DNA of 64,000 bases. It comes from Plecoglossus altivelis. Its lineage: Eukaryota; Chordata; Actinopteri; Osmeriformes; Plecoglossidae. The notes beneath the pieces were generated by a model. It had not been told where the DNA came from. It was given only the letters and a program-made list of their open reading frames with translations, and ran no database searches. Positions 25,111 to 35,200 of the stretch are shown in pieces (within the stretch, counting starts at the first letter, position 1; the number at the start of each line of letters is the position of its first letter). The DNA lies in contig BROE01000004.1 of assembly GCA_036571765.1 (NCBI GenBank), positions 2,768,412 to 2,832,411 of the forward strand. The letters run 5' to 3'. A program made the translations under genes and the position numbers.

Positions 25111-27499
25111 CACAGGGTGGATCACCTGTATGCCTTCCTGGTGCAGTGGTCTCCAGATGTGTATGGGAAAGAGGTCCGTGAGCAAGGCTTCGTGCTGGTG
25201 GAGAAGGACGAGCTCAACATGATCGACAACTTCTTCAGTGACCCTGTTCCCAGGAACTGGGAGGTGAGGCCTTTACCCATCTCCAGAACACTACAGCTCA
25301 GTGGTAGAACATGGGGATGGGTACAGCTCAGTGGTAGAACATGGGGATGGGTACAGCTCAGTGGTAGAACATGGGGACGGGTACAGCTCAGTGGTAGAAC
25401 ATGGGGACGGGTACAGCTCAGTGGTAGAACATGGGGATGGGTACAGCTCAGAGGTAGAACATGAGGATGGGTACAGCTGAGTGGTAGAACATGGGGATGG
25501 GTACAGCTGAGTGGTAGAACATGGGGATGGGTACAGCTGAGTGGTAGAACATGGGGATGGGTACAGCTCAGAGGTAGAACATGAGGATGGGTACAGCTCA
25601 GTGGTAGAACATGGGGATGGGTACAGCTGAGTGGTAGAACATGGGGATGGGTACAGCTGAGTGGTAGAACATAGGGATGGGTACAGCTCAGAGGTAGAAC
25701 ATGAGGATGGGTACAGCTCAGTGGTAGAACATGGGGATGGGTACAGCTCAGAGGTAGAACATGAGGATGGGTACAGCTCAGAGGTAGAACATGGGGATGG
25801 GTACAGCTCACTGGTCATGTCTGTCATGTGATTATCCCGCTCTGTGTAGATCATCACCATCAACGAGGCCAAACGGCGGCAGAGTTTCAGCTGCGAGGGG
25901 GAGGAGCTTGGGGACCTTCTTCCTGTGCTCAGTGACCCCAGCGCCCTGCTCCAGGACACACACATCGAGAAGGTACACACACACACACACACACACACAC
26001 CGAGAAGGTACACACACACACACACACCGAGAAAGTACACACACAAACATCGAGAAGGTACACACACACACACATCGAGAAGGTACACGCACACACACAC
26101 ACTCACACATCGAGAAGGTGTACACACACACATACACAGTGTGTAGGACGTGTGCAGTATCAGTGTGCAGCATCAGTGTGCAGCATCAGAGTGCAGCATC
26201 AGTCTGCAGCATCAGTCTGCAGCATCAGTGTGCAGTATCAGTGTGTACTAGTTGCCGGTGTGTTTGTTGCAGCTGGCGTGTCGCCTGCCTGCCAGAGTGC
26301 AGGGTTGCCCCTGGCAACGGGCCTACAGCACGGTGGAGCATGGAACCAGCCTGAAGACTCTGTATCGTAACCTGGGCTCACTGGACTGCCCTGTCCTGCT
26401 GGTGATCAGAGACACGGACAGCAGGGTACACACACACCTACACCCACACCTACACCCACACACACACACACACCTACACACACACCCCTATATACACACC
26501 TACACACACACCCTGTCCTGCTGGTGATCAGGGACACGGACAGCAGGGTATACACACACTCCTACACACACACACACACACACACACCTACACACACACA
26601 TCCCTATATACACACACACACCCTGTCCTGATGGTGATCAGAGACATGGACACCAGGGTACACACACACACCTACACACACACACACTCCTACACACCTA
26701 CACACACACACACACACACCTACACACTCCTACACACACACACCCTGTCCTGCAGGTCACCACAGACACAGGCAGCCAAGTACAGCTCTCTCTCTCTCTC
26801 TCTTCCTCTCTCTCTCTCTCTCTCTCGTTCTCTCTCTCTCTCTCGCTCTCTTCCTCTCTCTCTCTCTCTCTCGCTCTCTCTTTCTCTCTCTCTCGCTCTC
26901 TCTCGCTCTCTCTCTCTCTCTCTCCCTCGCTCTCTCTCTCTCTCCCAGGTGTTTGGGGCGTTCTCCACACACCCCTTCAGGCTGAGTGAACACTGCTATG
27001 GGACAGGAGAGACCTTTCTGTATAGCTTCTGTCCTGAGATCAAGGTGAGATCCTCACTGTGACCCTCATTCCTCCTCTCAGCAGTCTCTCCTCCTGTTCT
27101 AACAGGTGTGTGTGTGTGTGTGTGTGTTCAGGTGTACCGATGGACTGGAGAGAACTCCTACTTTGTGAAGGGCAACACAGACTCTCTCCAGATGGGAGGA
27201 GGGGGGTAGGTGGATAGCTTCAGCAGATGAACTGTTGTAATACAATGCTGTTCTGATGTTTAAAAAAAAACCCAAGACACACAACATAGTAGCTGTAATA
27301 ATAGGTCATCATTAGTAAAGCTTTATAGCTATAACTCTGTCTCCACTCTCTGTCTCCACTCAGGGGTCAATTTGGGCTGTGGCTAGATGCTGACCTGTAT
27401 CATGGCACATCATCACCCTGCGCTACTTTCAACAACCAGCCCCTCTCCGCCCAGAAGGACTTCACCGTCCACAGCCTGGAGGTCTGGGCCTTCGAGTAG
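18097..27499 (+). CDS. ncoa7: Nuclear receptor coactivator 7 (LysM and TLDc domains), complete
   Basis: TLDc family protein; the family protects against oxidative stress and binds the V-ATPase, and NCOA7 also interacts with nuclear receptors. Coding exons: 18097-18134, 19811-19965, 21651-21721, 22386-22493, 22584-22679, 22906-23025, 23113-23297, 23810-23964, 24107-24700, 24810-24975, 25116-25263, 25850-25972, 26273-26425, 26949-27044, 27132-27205, 27364-27499. They total 2418 bases, 805 residues plus stop, with all phases matching. The start MEKRERKPGYFARLKRRR fits the family. A LysM domain (about residues 80-135) has VEPQDTLNIVALKFNITPNK. A GRAM-like block (GVVGGVMIVTPNNIMFDPHK) follows. The C-terminal TLDc domain runs from LACRLPARVQGCPW through FGAFSTHPFR and YGTGETFLY to FGLWLDADLYHG, ending SLEVWAFE. 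Exon 9 codes a poorly conserved acidic linker, shorter than in human. Introns 12 and 13 start with repeated copies of the exon end and donor. Confidence 0.96.
18255..18320 (+). pseudogene. Degenerate tRNA-Cys-like sequence
   Basis: GGTATAGCTCAGCGGTACAG, then TTTGACTGCAGACCAAGAG, match the D arm and anticodon arm of tRNA-Cys(GCA), with GCA inside CTGCAGA. The T arm is broken: no GGTTCRANTCC box follows. It is either a decayed tRNA gene or the head of a tRNA-Cys-derived SINE. It lies in ncoa7 intron 1. Confidence 0.5.
18470..19010. repeat. Polypurine (GA/GGA) tract in ncoa7 intron 1
   Basis: More than 400 bases are nearly pure A/G on the plus strand (GAGAGGGAG-type units), interrupted once at about 18615-18735. 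It continues as polypyrimidine after 19060. Confidence 0.8.
19401..19526 (+). mobile_element. Partial hAT-type MITE
   Basis: The right part matches the MITEs at 37311-37522 and 48939-49150: TTAGAATCAGGTGTGCTGGA, then ACCTTCAGGACAGCGGCCCT, ending in GACACCCCTG. The left inverted repeat is missing. It begins with a short palindrome (GGGTCGTTATCA...TGATAACGACCC). Confidence 0.65.
20255..20540. repeat. CA/CT microsatellite in ncoa7 intron 2
   Basis: Blocks of (CA)n alternate with (CT)n and end in a near-pure (CA)n run of about 30 units. Confidence 0.9.
20745..20910. repeat. Polypurine GGGAGGGAG tract
   Basis: G-rich purine repeat on the plus strand in ncoa7 intron 2, with many GGG runs that could form G-quadruplexes. 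Confidence 0.8.
21735..22215. repeat. Pyrimidine minisatellite CCACCACCCTGTCCCTCCT
   Basis: About 25 imperfect copies fill ncoa7 intron 3, beginning about 15 bases after the donor of exon 3. Confidence 0.85.
22690..22890. repeat. GATGGTGTAACTGATGGTGT minisatellite in ncoa7 intron 5
   Basis: About 20 copies of a roughly 10-bp unit fill the short intron between exons 22584-22679 and 22906-23025. Confidence 0.85.
25285..25812. repeat. 30-bp minisatellite in ncoa7 intron 11
   Basis: About 17 copies of a unit containing GGTAGAACATGGGGATGG and TACAGCTCAGT fill nearly the whole intron. The unit is a multiple of three, so the reverse strand shows a long meaningless frame of Ser/Cys/His/Pro. Confidence 0.9.
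25961..26125 (+). repeat. Repeated copies of ncoa7 exon 12 end plus splice donor
   Basis: Exon 12 ends CACATCGAGAAG with donor GTACAC at 25973. Five further copies of (T/C)CGAGAA(G/A)GTACAC or GTGTAC follow within 150 bases, separated by CA repeats. Reading in the exon frame stays open through the array as His/Thr-rich codons, so downstream donors could be used without an immediate stop. Confidence 0.85.
26391..26785 (+). repeat. Repeated copies of ncoa7 exon 13 end plus splice donor
   Basis: The last 36 bases or so of exon 13 (CCTGTCCTGCTGGTGATCAG, then GACACGGACAGCAGG) and the GTACAC donor recur near 26511-26552 and 26620-26662. A more diverged copy is near 26743-26783. CA-rich spacer lies between copies. 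In the exon frame the first intronic copy brings a stop (TGA within CTGGTGATC). Confidence 0.88.
26785..26945. repeat. CT microsatellite before ncoa7 exon 14
   Basis: (CT)n with occasional TTC and CG interruptions. It doubles as the polypyrimidine tract of the acceptor at 26948. Confidence 0.9.
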
Positions 27500-29063
27500 C
27501 CACCCTCAGGGCCCAACCCTGGGGCTCCTGCCCTGGGCCAGTGCCCTAGGCAGGAGCCCTCCTCCTGGATGTGGAGGTATGGAAAAACTGTGTGGATTCC
27601 TCTCATTCTATTGGCTGGCTTACACCTTCCACGCCACGCATAGCAACACAAGCATGCAGCCTGCCTAGCAACAAGACCGTAGGGGTCTGGAGAGGAGCAG
27701 GAGGGGACTCAGCTCGTGTTTTGTGGAGAACGTCTAATGACGTACAAAAAACAAACAGCTTAAACCACCAGAAACTAGTCAACAACAACAACAACATCCC
27801 AGTAATATAAAGAAGGTGAAGAAGGATGACATCACACTGAGGGGGGAGGGGGGGGGGGGGGGGGGGGGAGTTCAGGCAGAGACGACGGAAGAAAACACGC
27901 CGTCGTCATCGGAGAGAGGTGCATTATGGGGGAAGATGGTTACAGGAAGAGGAGTCGGCACTTATAGACTTGAACGCACAACAACACGTCCATCAGCACG
28001 TTCTCACAGACGAGTCATCGTTTACAGAGAGAGGAGTTCAACCATCTCAAATCCTGATTCTAAATGTACTGAAGAAGTTCTGGGGTATTCAGATACCTGC
28101 CAGGAATCTCCTCTTCAAACAGCTGCATCAAAAGAAGGGAAAGATCACCATCTACAATGACCAAATGTATCTGTTAGAGTTTTATACTGTTGTGCTCTAC
28201 ACTCTTGACATTTTTTTTTTCTTCCATATAATTTATTTTTATACTTCAATGTATTGTTTTTATGAATGTATGTGTGTCTTTTGAAATGGTTTGTCCTCTT
28301 CTGTTTCGTGTATTTAGTTTGTGGGTTTCATTTGTGTCTGTTTTGCTTGGTTTAAGAGGGGATTGAGGTGTGTAAGGTGATTATATCACATTTCTCTGAA
28401 GACTGAAACAGCTCCAGTATTAGTAACTTCTGTACACCTGTTCTTCCTTCACAAACGTTATTTCACATCTGAACCATTTCATCCTGACGGAAGACCATTT
28501 GCACTGTTATTTAGTTAAAAACATTTCCCGAAGCTCTTTCAACTGCCTGTTATTTGTTGTTTTTCTCTATGAACTGTGAGTAGTTGTTATTGTTAAGAGC
28601 TGTCCCTGGTAGTCTTGAGTTCCCTGATAGACATAATGCTGCTATTCACAAAATGGGCATTTCCATTCTGTCCTAAAGGAAAAAAGATAAAGATGAGATA
28701 ATGTGGGAGAATGTCGCTTGATCCGCCTTCTCCGCTTCTGTTAAGTATTTCCAGGCGCGCGCGCACACTATTTTCACGGCCTTTCTGTCAGCATGAATAA
28801 CCGGTTCTACATCAACCTTCACGCGACGCTATGAATCGTCGTGATGGGACCTCAGCCGTCGCTTTGACGGGATCGGTGATTCCTTTGTACGTGTTGTGGT
28901 CTCGCTAATTGTTAATGATGTATACGTGTCATTTCCTTATGAAGTCAAACCAGTCATGTTGTATGCAACATCACCGCCAACATACTTATTGTACTATTCC
29001 ACATTTAATACATCACTAAACAAAGTTAGGCTATACTGTACAAATAGCCTTTGAATTAATAAA
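27500..29063 (+). other. ncoa7 3' UTR
   Basis: No coding exon is seen. It holds a G-run at about 27840-27870 and a GC microsatellite near 28755. The candidate AATAAA polyadenylation signal is at 29058-29063. Confidence 0.55.
29058..29063 (+). terminator. Candidate ncoa7 polyadenylation signal AATAAA
   Basis: First canonical AATAAA seen on the coding strand past the stop, about 1.56 kb downstream and 520 bases before hint3 begins. Confidence 0.5.
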
Positions 29064-29585
29064 GTATTTGTCCTCCTGTGGTCCGTTACGCTATGTACAA
29101 AAGACAACATCCTTTAGAGTGAAAACATGAATAATCTGATTGTCGATTAAACTCTTGGGTCATATTTCGGGTATATAAACATGTATATATTTATATACAT
29201 ATGGGTGTGGACTCCATCATAAGGACGTGTTACAGAAAGCGGGGTTCGTGAAAACTTGATGTTGAGCGAAAAACTCTTATATTGACAGTCGGTCTACATA
29301 GAGGTGGGGTTTGACCTCAGAACATGAACCGTCCCAAGCCTCGAATCCATAAATGGAACATCAGCTGATGTTACAACATATTCCACCGACAGGCGGGTTG
29401 AATGGTCACTGTAGCCGGGATTGAGGAAATACGGAGGTTTATACCTACCACTTACAACAGATTAGTTTACCGTAAATGTGTTGTGTTTGGCTAGTCTCTG
29501 TTATTGACAACTGTTACGGTGTAATACATTAGTAGGCTCCATTCCATAAATATATATTAATATATACGGGTTTGAAGTAGGCTAC

Positions 29586-31231
29586 ATGGGGGACAGGTCG
29601 AGTTCCCTCAACACCGTCGCGATCTGTGTAGAACAAAATACAAATGATGAAAATACAGATTTTAGTGACGACGACTGCATTTTTTGTATGATCGTAAACG
29701 GCAGAGACGAAAACACAGAAATTCTTAAAAAGGTAAAAAGTCTTCAGCTCGGACATTTGTCATGACGTAACACGCAGGTTTTACCGGGTAACGTAAAGCG
29801 ATAGTTTAACCTGTACACACTTTTATATAATATCCTTTGGACTTTTCCTTTCTTTTGAACTCAGATGTGACTGTAATGATTGCTTAGTAGGCTAACTTGT
29901 GAAGTGTGAAATTTGTCGGAGGCCACTTTTAACAGTTCATCCTCTTCGAACTCTTATATAACCTAAGGGTTTTCTTTATTTACAGTTTTTTCCAACATTT
30001 TATCTGCATTTTCCTGTCTTTATATGGTTATAAAATCTCGTTACAGAATGAAGAACTCGTCTGTTTCCGCGATATTGTCCCCGCTGCTCCGCATCACTTC
30101 CTGGTTGTGACGAAACAGCACATAGTCAGCTGTCACTCTCTCCGCACGCAGGCGCACGAGGAACTCGGTAAAGACGTTACATTTATGGATGCAAATCAGA
30201 GACGATGTTTTGAAAAAAAAAACTGCAATGAATACCTTATATCGAAATGTAAACACCTTCGAATTTGTTAGTTTTTAATTCACCTCTTTAAAAAACCTGA
30301 TTCAAAAATTCAAGGTTTGGAAATTCACTTGCCTCAAAGTCGAACAGTAAAATTCAGCAAAATTTCATCTGAATTTGTCCTTTACATTGAAATTACATTG
30401 AATTAAAATTTTCAGGTATCTTCCAAACCATCAAATTCAGTGGTGTCAATGTAAATAATAAATAATCCCTTTTTTTAAACGTTGTCCCTGATTGACCTCT
30501 ATTTATATAGTGCAGGGCACCAGTAAAGCATACATGTTCTGTGTTGCAGTCCAGAGAATGGCAGAGATGGGAAGGTGTGTCCTGAAGGACAACAACGTCA
30601 CAGACACCAAGGATGTCAGGTATCACATGACAGGGTTGAGAAATACTTTTTGTCTTTCACTGAATTCTCTTAAATCCTTTCTCCTTTTCTATTGATGGGT
30701 TTTCTATTGTGCCTAAGACGTTTGTCCAGCACTGTGTGATGCGTTTCCTGTGTGTGATGCGTTTCCTGTGTGTGATGCGTTACCTGTGTGTGATGCGTTA
30801 CCTGTATGTGATGCGTTACCTGTGTGTGATGCGTTACCTGTGTGTGATGCGTTACCTGTGTGTGATGCGTTACCTGAGTGTGATGCGTTACCTGTGTGTG
30901 ATGCGTTACCTGTGTGTGATGCGTTACCTGTGTGTGATGCGTTACCTGAGTGTGATGCGTTTCCTGCGTGTGTGTGATGCGTTTCCTGTCCTGTCAGGAT
31001 GGGGTTCCACCACCCTCCCTACATCTCCGTCCCTCATCTCCACCTCCATGTTCTGGCCCCGGCCAGCCAGATATCCGACCACATGGCTCACAAATTCCTG
31101 CCCAACACAGACAGGTTTACCACGGTGAGTACAGGATCATGTTCACGCACGCACGCACACACACATGCTCACTCACTCTCACACTCGCACTCGCGCACAC
31201 ACACACACTCACACACACACACACACTCTCA

Positions 31232-31287
<56 letters not shown>

Positions 31288-31421
31288 CTAAGGAAGCTGT
31301 AGCCAGTATTGTTTGGGGTAGCACATGTATCAACATTATTTTCACCGTTATGTTGCAGGAAGACTGTCTCTGTGCCAAACTGAAACGTCCTCCTGGACTT
31401 TTCCAGAATCGCCAGACCTGA
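29586..31421 (+). CDS. hint3: Histidine triad nucleotide-binding protein 3, complete
   Basis: HIT-superfamily hydrolase of the aprataxin-like branch; HINT3 proteins hydrolyse adenosine phosphoramidates and acyl-adenylates. Exons: 29586-29732, 30047-30167, 30550-30619, 30998-31124 and 31359-31421, total 528 bases, 175 residues, all in phase. The start is the ATG of MGDRSSSLNT, the only one in frame before CIFCMIVNGRDENTEIL. The zinc-type Cys pair (CIFC) comes first, then NEELVCFRDIVPAAPHHFLVV. The histidine triad itself is HLHLHVLAP in exon 4, with the catalytic middle His present. The tail KRPPGLFQNRQT is short. The gene lies directly after ncoa7, as in human. Confidence 0.95.
30735..30985. 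repeat. 18-bp minisatellite TGTGTGATGCGTTACC in hint3 intron 3
   Basis: About 14 copies end just before the acceptor of hint3 exon 4. A final variant with TTTCCTGTCCTGTCAG forms the acceptor. The 18-bp length keeps a frame of Met-Arg-Tyr-Leu-Cys-Val open, without coding meaning. Confidence 0.9.
31140..31285. repeat. CA microsatellite in hint3 intron 4
   Basis: (CA)n with CG and CT interruptions, starting 16 bases after the donor. Confidence 0.9.
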
Positions 31422-31676
31422 TGATGACAGAGCAGACATCATATCAGGGATCATATTATCTGTCGTCATATTGGTGTGTGTCAAAGTTAATTCACGTACT
31501 TCACGTGTGTTGTATTCGTGAGTTCCTTCTGTCATGGAATGCTGGCAACACTGTCTCTGCAGACAGAAAGAGGCGGAATAGACTTGAGATAAGCAGTGAG
31601 ACGTCCTCGAATACAAAGAGAAGGGAAGGACAGAGACAGCAACAAAGAACCAGATGTGCTGAGTTTGGTCTTTGTT

Positions 31677-31701
31677 AATAAAGTATCAATATGTTAATAA
31701 A
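31677..31701 (+). terminator. hint3 polyadenylation signals
   Basis: Two AATAAA hexamers, at 31677-31682 and 31696-31701, lie about 260 bases past the hint3 stop and before the cenpw promoter. Confidence 0.65.
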
Positions 31702-31926
31702 CAGTTTATCTTCTAAAATTATTACTACTTTTATGACATTTATAGAATTTAAAACTAGCTCTCTCTTTTTAGAACCCTTGGTGCTGTGATAAGTTCCTAA
31801 AAATCAAACTTTTCTAAGTAATTTGTATTAGGATACATTCGTATAGAGAGAATTTATGGTCATCCTGGTCAAACACCAGACATGAAGAAAACGCACACGA
31901 GGGCGCTACAGCTCTGAAAGCTGCTG

Positions 31927-31966
31927 TGACGTCATATCATGCACCGGAAGTAAACAGGCGGGAAAT
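31927..31966 (+). promoter_or_regulatory. cenpw promoter elements: CRE, ETS and E2F sites
   Basis: Within 60-100 bases of the cenpw ATG are a perfect palindromic TGACGTCA (31927-31934), an ETS-type ACCGGAAGT (31943-31951) and GGCGGGAAA (31958-31966), the reverse of the E2F consensus. This arrangement is typical of a TATA-less, cell-cycle-regulated promoter. That fits a kinetochore gene. Binding is inferred. Confidence 0.65.
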
Positions 31967-32025
31967 TGGAAAATATAAACACAGTTGTCTTCCCTGTTTG
32001 TTAAAGCTTGTCGGAGGTCGTCAAC

Positions 32026-32796
32026 ATGGTAAAAAAGGCACCAAAAAGCAAATTAAAGTCTTTAATGAAGAGTAAATCTCACATTCGTGTTGGCCCCGCA
32101 GCAGATGCAATGGTAAGTTTCTAAAAGCTAAACTTTTGTAACGTTATCGCTCCCGTCCTCTATGTACCTGTCTCAGTAGTGTTGATTTGAAGACAGAGAA
32201 ATAGCGTTTTCCCAACTTTAATCAACGTTATAAACGCAAGTATTTTATAGGGGATTATTTTACGGAGTGACCGTGGTCGTTTGATGGTTCGTTTAAAAAA
32301 AAGTTTTTGTTTTTTTTAAATCTGAAATGTCCATCTCCTGTCCTGTCGCTTTCAGGTGGAGCTGAGCGTGCTGTTGTTCCTACACAGTCTCGCGGAGGAG
32401 GCGAGGGCACGAGCTTTCGAGGGGAAAACCGCGACCATCAAGGCTCATCACGTGTCAGCCGTGGCTAAGGTCTACTGACAACTTAGCTAGAAAAGACAAC
32501 TATGTTTATCTGAAAGTTGGAAATAAAACACACGTGTGATTTGGGCCTCAACAGTCACTTGAGTGGGTTTACCCCCGTTTATAGAGCTACATTTAATGTA
32601 ACTGCTTTCACTAAGCATTGCAAATGCGTTATGTATTCAACAATAATTGTAAAAATCTAAATGTCTAAGTATAGTTGGTTGTGTAAAACATACTAGTGTT
32701 AGTATACTATATTATTATTTACATTGGCAGTAAGAACATTGTTAAAATATTTTTTTCTCGTGTCTGTAGAAAGTGCTAAAGAAAGCCAGAGGTTGA
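32026..32796 (+). CDS. cenpw: Centromere protein W, complete
   Basis: Histone-fold subunit of the CCAN that pairs with CENP-T at centromeric chromatin. Exons 32026-32112, 32356-32469 and 32770-32796 give 75 residues. The basic N-terminus MVKKAPKSKLKSLMKSKS is followed by the histone fold: ADAMVELSVLLFLHSLAEEA, then TIKAHHVSAVAKKVLKKARG. Human CENPW has the same pattern (NCLLFVHRLAEES, VLAAAKVILKKSRG). The exon 2 donor is GTCTAC, weaker than its neighbours. Without that splice the frame ends after two codons (VY, stop) and loses the last helix. Size and end match the family; an ATTAAA lies at 32957-32962. Confidence 0.93.
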
Positions 32797-32956
32797 CGCA
32801 GGACTCCGGGACAGGGACAACGGCAGCTGCGTCACTTCCTGCTGTAGAACTCACCTCGTGAGACTAGCAGTTTTACATTTTATGTGTAATCCCCATTTAT
32901 TGCATTATTTTTTATTTAACTTTGATGTGTTGCGATTTTAATTTTCAATGTACTTG

Positions 32957-32962
32957 ATTAAA
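32957..32962 (+). terminator. cenpw polyadenylation signal ATTAAA
   Basis: ATTAAA variant about 160 bases past the cenpw stop, in an A/T-rich 3' UTR. Confidence 0.55.
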
Positions 32963-35200
32963 TTTTTTGACAAGGATTCTCAATGTTTCGTTTTGTTGTT
33001 GTTGTTGTTAAACTTCTCACATTTCGTTCAAGTCTTCTTCTATGTAAACTAACACTTGCGCTGCAAAACAAACAGCTTTGCTCGCCGAGGTTAATGAATC
33101 TGTACAGACGCCTGGAAACTCAGCAACAAGGTGGAATTTTAAGGACTCGTTTTCTTGCCTTAAAAGACTAAAAAACATACTTAGTATACACATTAAGTGA
33201 AGCCCAACTGACCTGTTTACCCAAAATATCGATAGAATCTCAATGACTGAGAAACCTCAGAGCTAATGGGAATTTGTATGACGAAGCCATTTATACATTC
33301 ACAACCATTAAGGACTGGAATATACAGTTGATCTAAAAATAAGTGAGAAGAAATATTGGCCTTAATGGGGTCCTTCATTCATTCTGTTATTTACATTAGA
33401 CATTTACATACATTTCTGGGTCTTATAGTCTTCAGACAACTGGTTTGTTCTGATTTATTTTGACTAGTGTTGGTGATGGGAACGATTTACGGTGTCATCG
33501 TGTCATTATAGACTGTACACTCTGCATATAGGAGTCTCATTATTACAAAACAGGTGTATTGACTAAGTCCTAAACGAAGTCTAAAACTAGTTGGTAATAC
33601 TGTGGATTATGTTCGGACGTGTGTCCATGCGGTCTCACAAAAATTACCGTAGAGTATCAATCTTCTTTCCGTTATCCAGCTAGTTTATTTTCCTCCCATG
33701 TATCATACAGCGGAAATATCTGAACTTATAATTTATAACCAAAACAACAAACCCTATTGTTCATCACCAAGGCAAGACACACCATGGCACAGTTCAAATC
33801 TGTTTGCTTCCCAAATCACCAACACCTGTGCACATTCAGCCCCCTAGTGGCGCTGGACAAAATTACATAAAATAATACTAAATGAATATGGCTCATACAA
33901 CAGGTGATTCATGTTACAGTTGTACTTTTCTCCCTGTTCTCCTGATTAAGGCAGGTGATGATGAGGAGGACATGAGGGTTACAACGGAGGAGATGAAGTG
34001 GATGGACACATGGCTTCAGTCCGAGCTGATTGGTGGACAGAAGCCTGGAGAGATAGAGACAGCGACAGAGACTGACAGAGACAGCGACTGACAGAGACAG
34101 CAATTAACAGAGACAGCGACTGACAGAGACAGAGACTGACAGAGACATAGACTGACAGTGAGAGAGACTGACAGCGACAGAGACAGAGACAGACAGAGAC
34201 AGCAATTAACAGAGACAGCGACTGACAGAGACAGCAATTAACAGAGACAGCGACTGACAGAGACAGCGACTGACAGAGACAGCAATTAACAGAGACAGCG
34301 ACATACAGAGACAGACAGAGACAGACAGAGACAAACAGTCACTGCTCTGTCACCCTGGTCCTGTCCTGGTCATTCAGGATGTAGAGTGAACATGTACTAC
34401 TCTTCTGTCCCACAGAGAGGCAGTGTAGAGTAACCATCCTTGATCTGAATGTTGAAGATGAGTGAAGCACTATCCAGCCAGTCATAGGACAATGTCTACC
34501 TTGATAAATTACTTCTCTCTGTGTCTCTGGAGAAGCAGGTGTCTTACTGACCTGCTACTAACATGTTATCTGACGTTTTTTACATCCAAGAGATTTTGGA
34601 GAGTTTATGTTGGTTATAGCTGCCAAACAGTGGGCGTGTATTAAGCCTTCTGGAACATTATTTGTCAAAAGAAAAAAAGGACAACGGATCTATTTAGATT
34701 TGAAGATCTTCTGAGGAGAGACCCAACATTTGGTCTTGTTCATTGGATAACTGGCACGCCGCTACAATACTGCTTCCTTCTACAGTCCACCTCTGATGAC
34801 CTCATGAGTCAGGTGGATAGTTGACTCGCACAAGTGATTCTCCATGTTTGCAGTGGTGTTGTAAAGACTGGTGGCCTTTTCTCCAGACACAAAGCCTATT
34901 AACACAGCTTGTAATAATACGAGTGAAAAGGTGCCCACTAAGTGAATAACATTATGACACATAACTTCAGTTGTATTTCTGATGTCACTGTCTAGATCGA
35001 AAGTATCCATACACACAGACACACAATACTGAGACGGCTGCAGGCACACCTGCTCAGGTAAGCTGACACCTGACACCTGGCAGTTGCCATGACGCCCCTG
35101 GGGGGAAAGCAAGGCTTGATGGGAAATATTCGAGGTTAGGAGGACACACAAGCAGCATCAGCAGACGCGACCTGCATCTATTCCTCTCTCTCTCTTTGTG
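32963..35200. other. Gap between cenpw and the usherin-like fragment
   Basis: No recognised gene. A short open stretch at 33951-34090 (AGDDEEDMRVTTEEMKWMD) follows an AG but matches nothing I know and runs into the AGAGACAGCG repeat at 34060-34335. No laminin-type or fibronectin-type exon that could belong to a full usherin gene was recognised. Confidence 0.5.
34060..34335. repeat. AGAGACAGCGACTGAC purine-rich tandem repeat
   Basis: About 20 irregular copies of 12-18 bp units with AGCAATTAAC variants. Confidence 0.8.

Noticed and set aside
25122..25811. 229-residue minus-strand frame of Ser/Cys/Thr/His/Pro repeats
   Set aside because: It is the complement of a 30-bp minisatellite in ncoa7 intron 11; the unit is a multiple of three so the frame stays open by chance.
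33951..34090. Possible exon AGDDEEDMRVTTEEMKWMD
   Set aside because: No recognisable family, no clear partner exons, and it runs straight into a tandem repeat.
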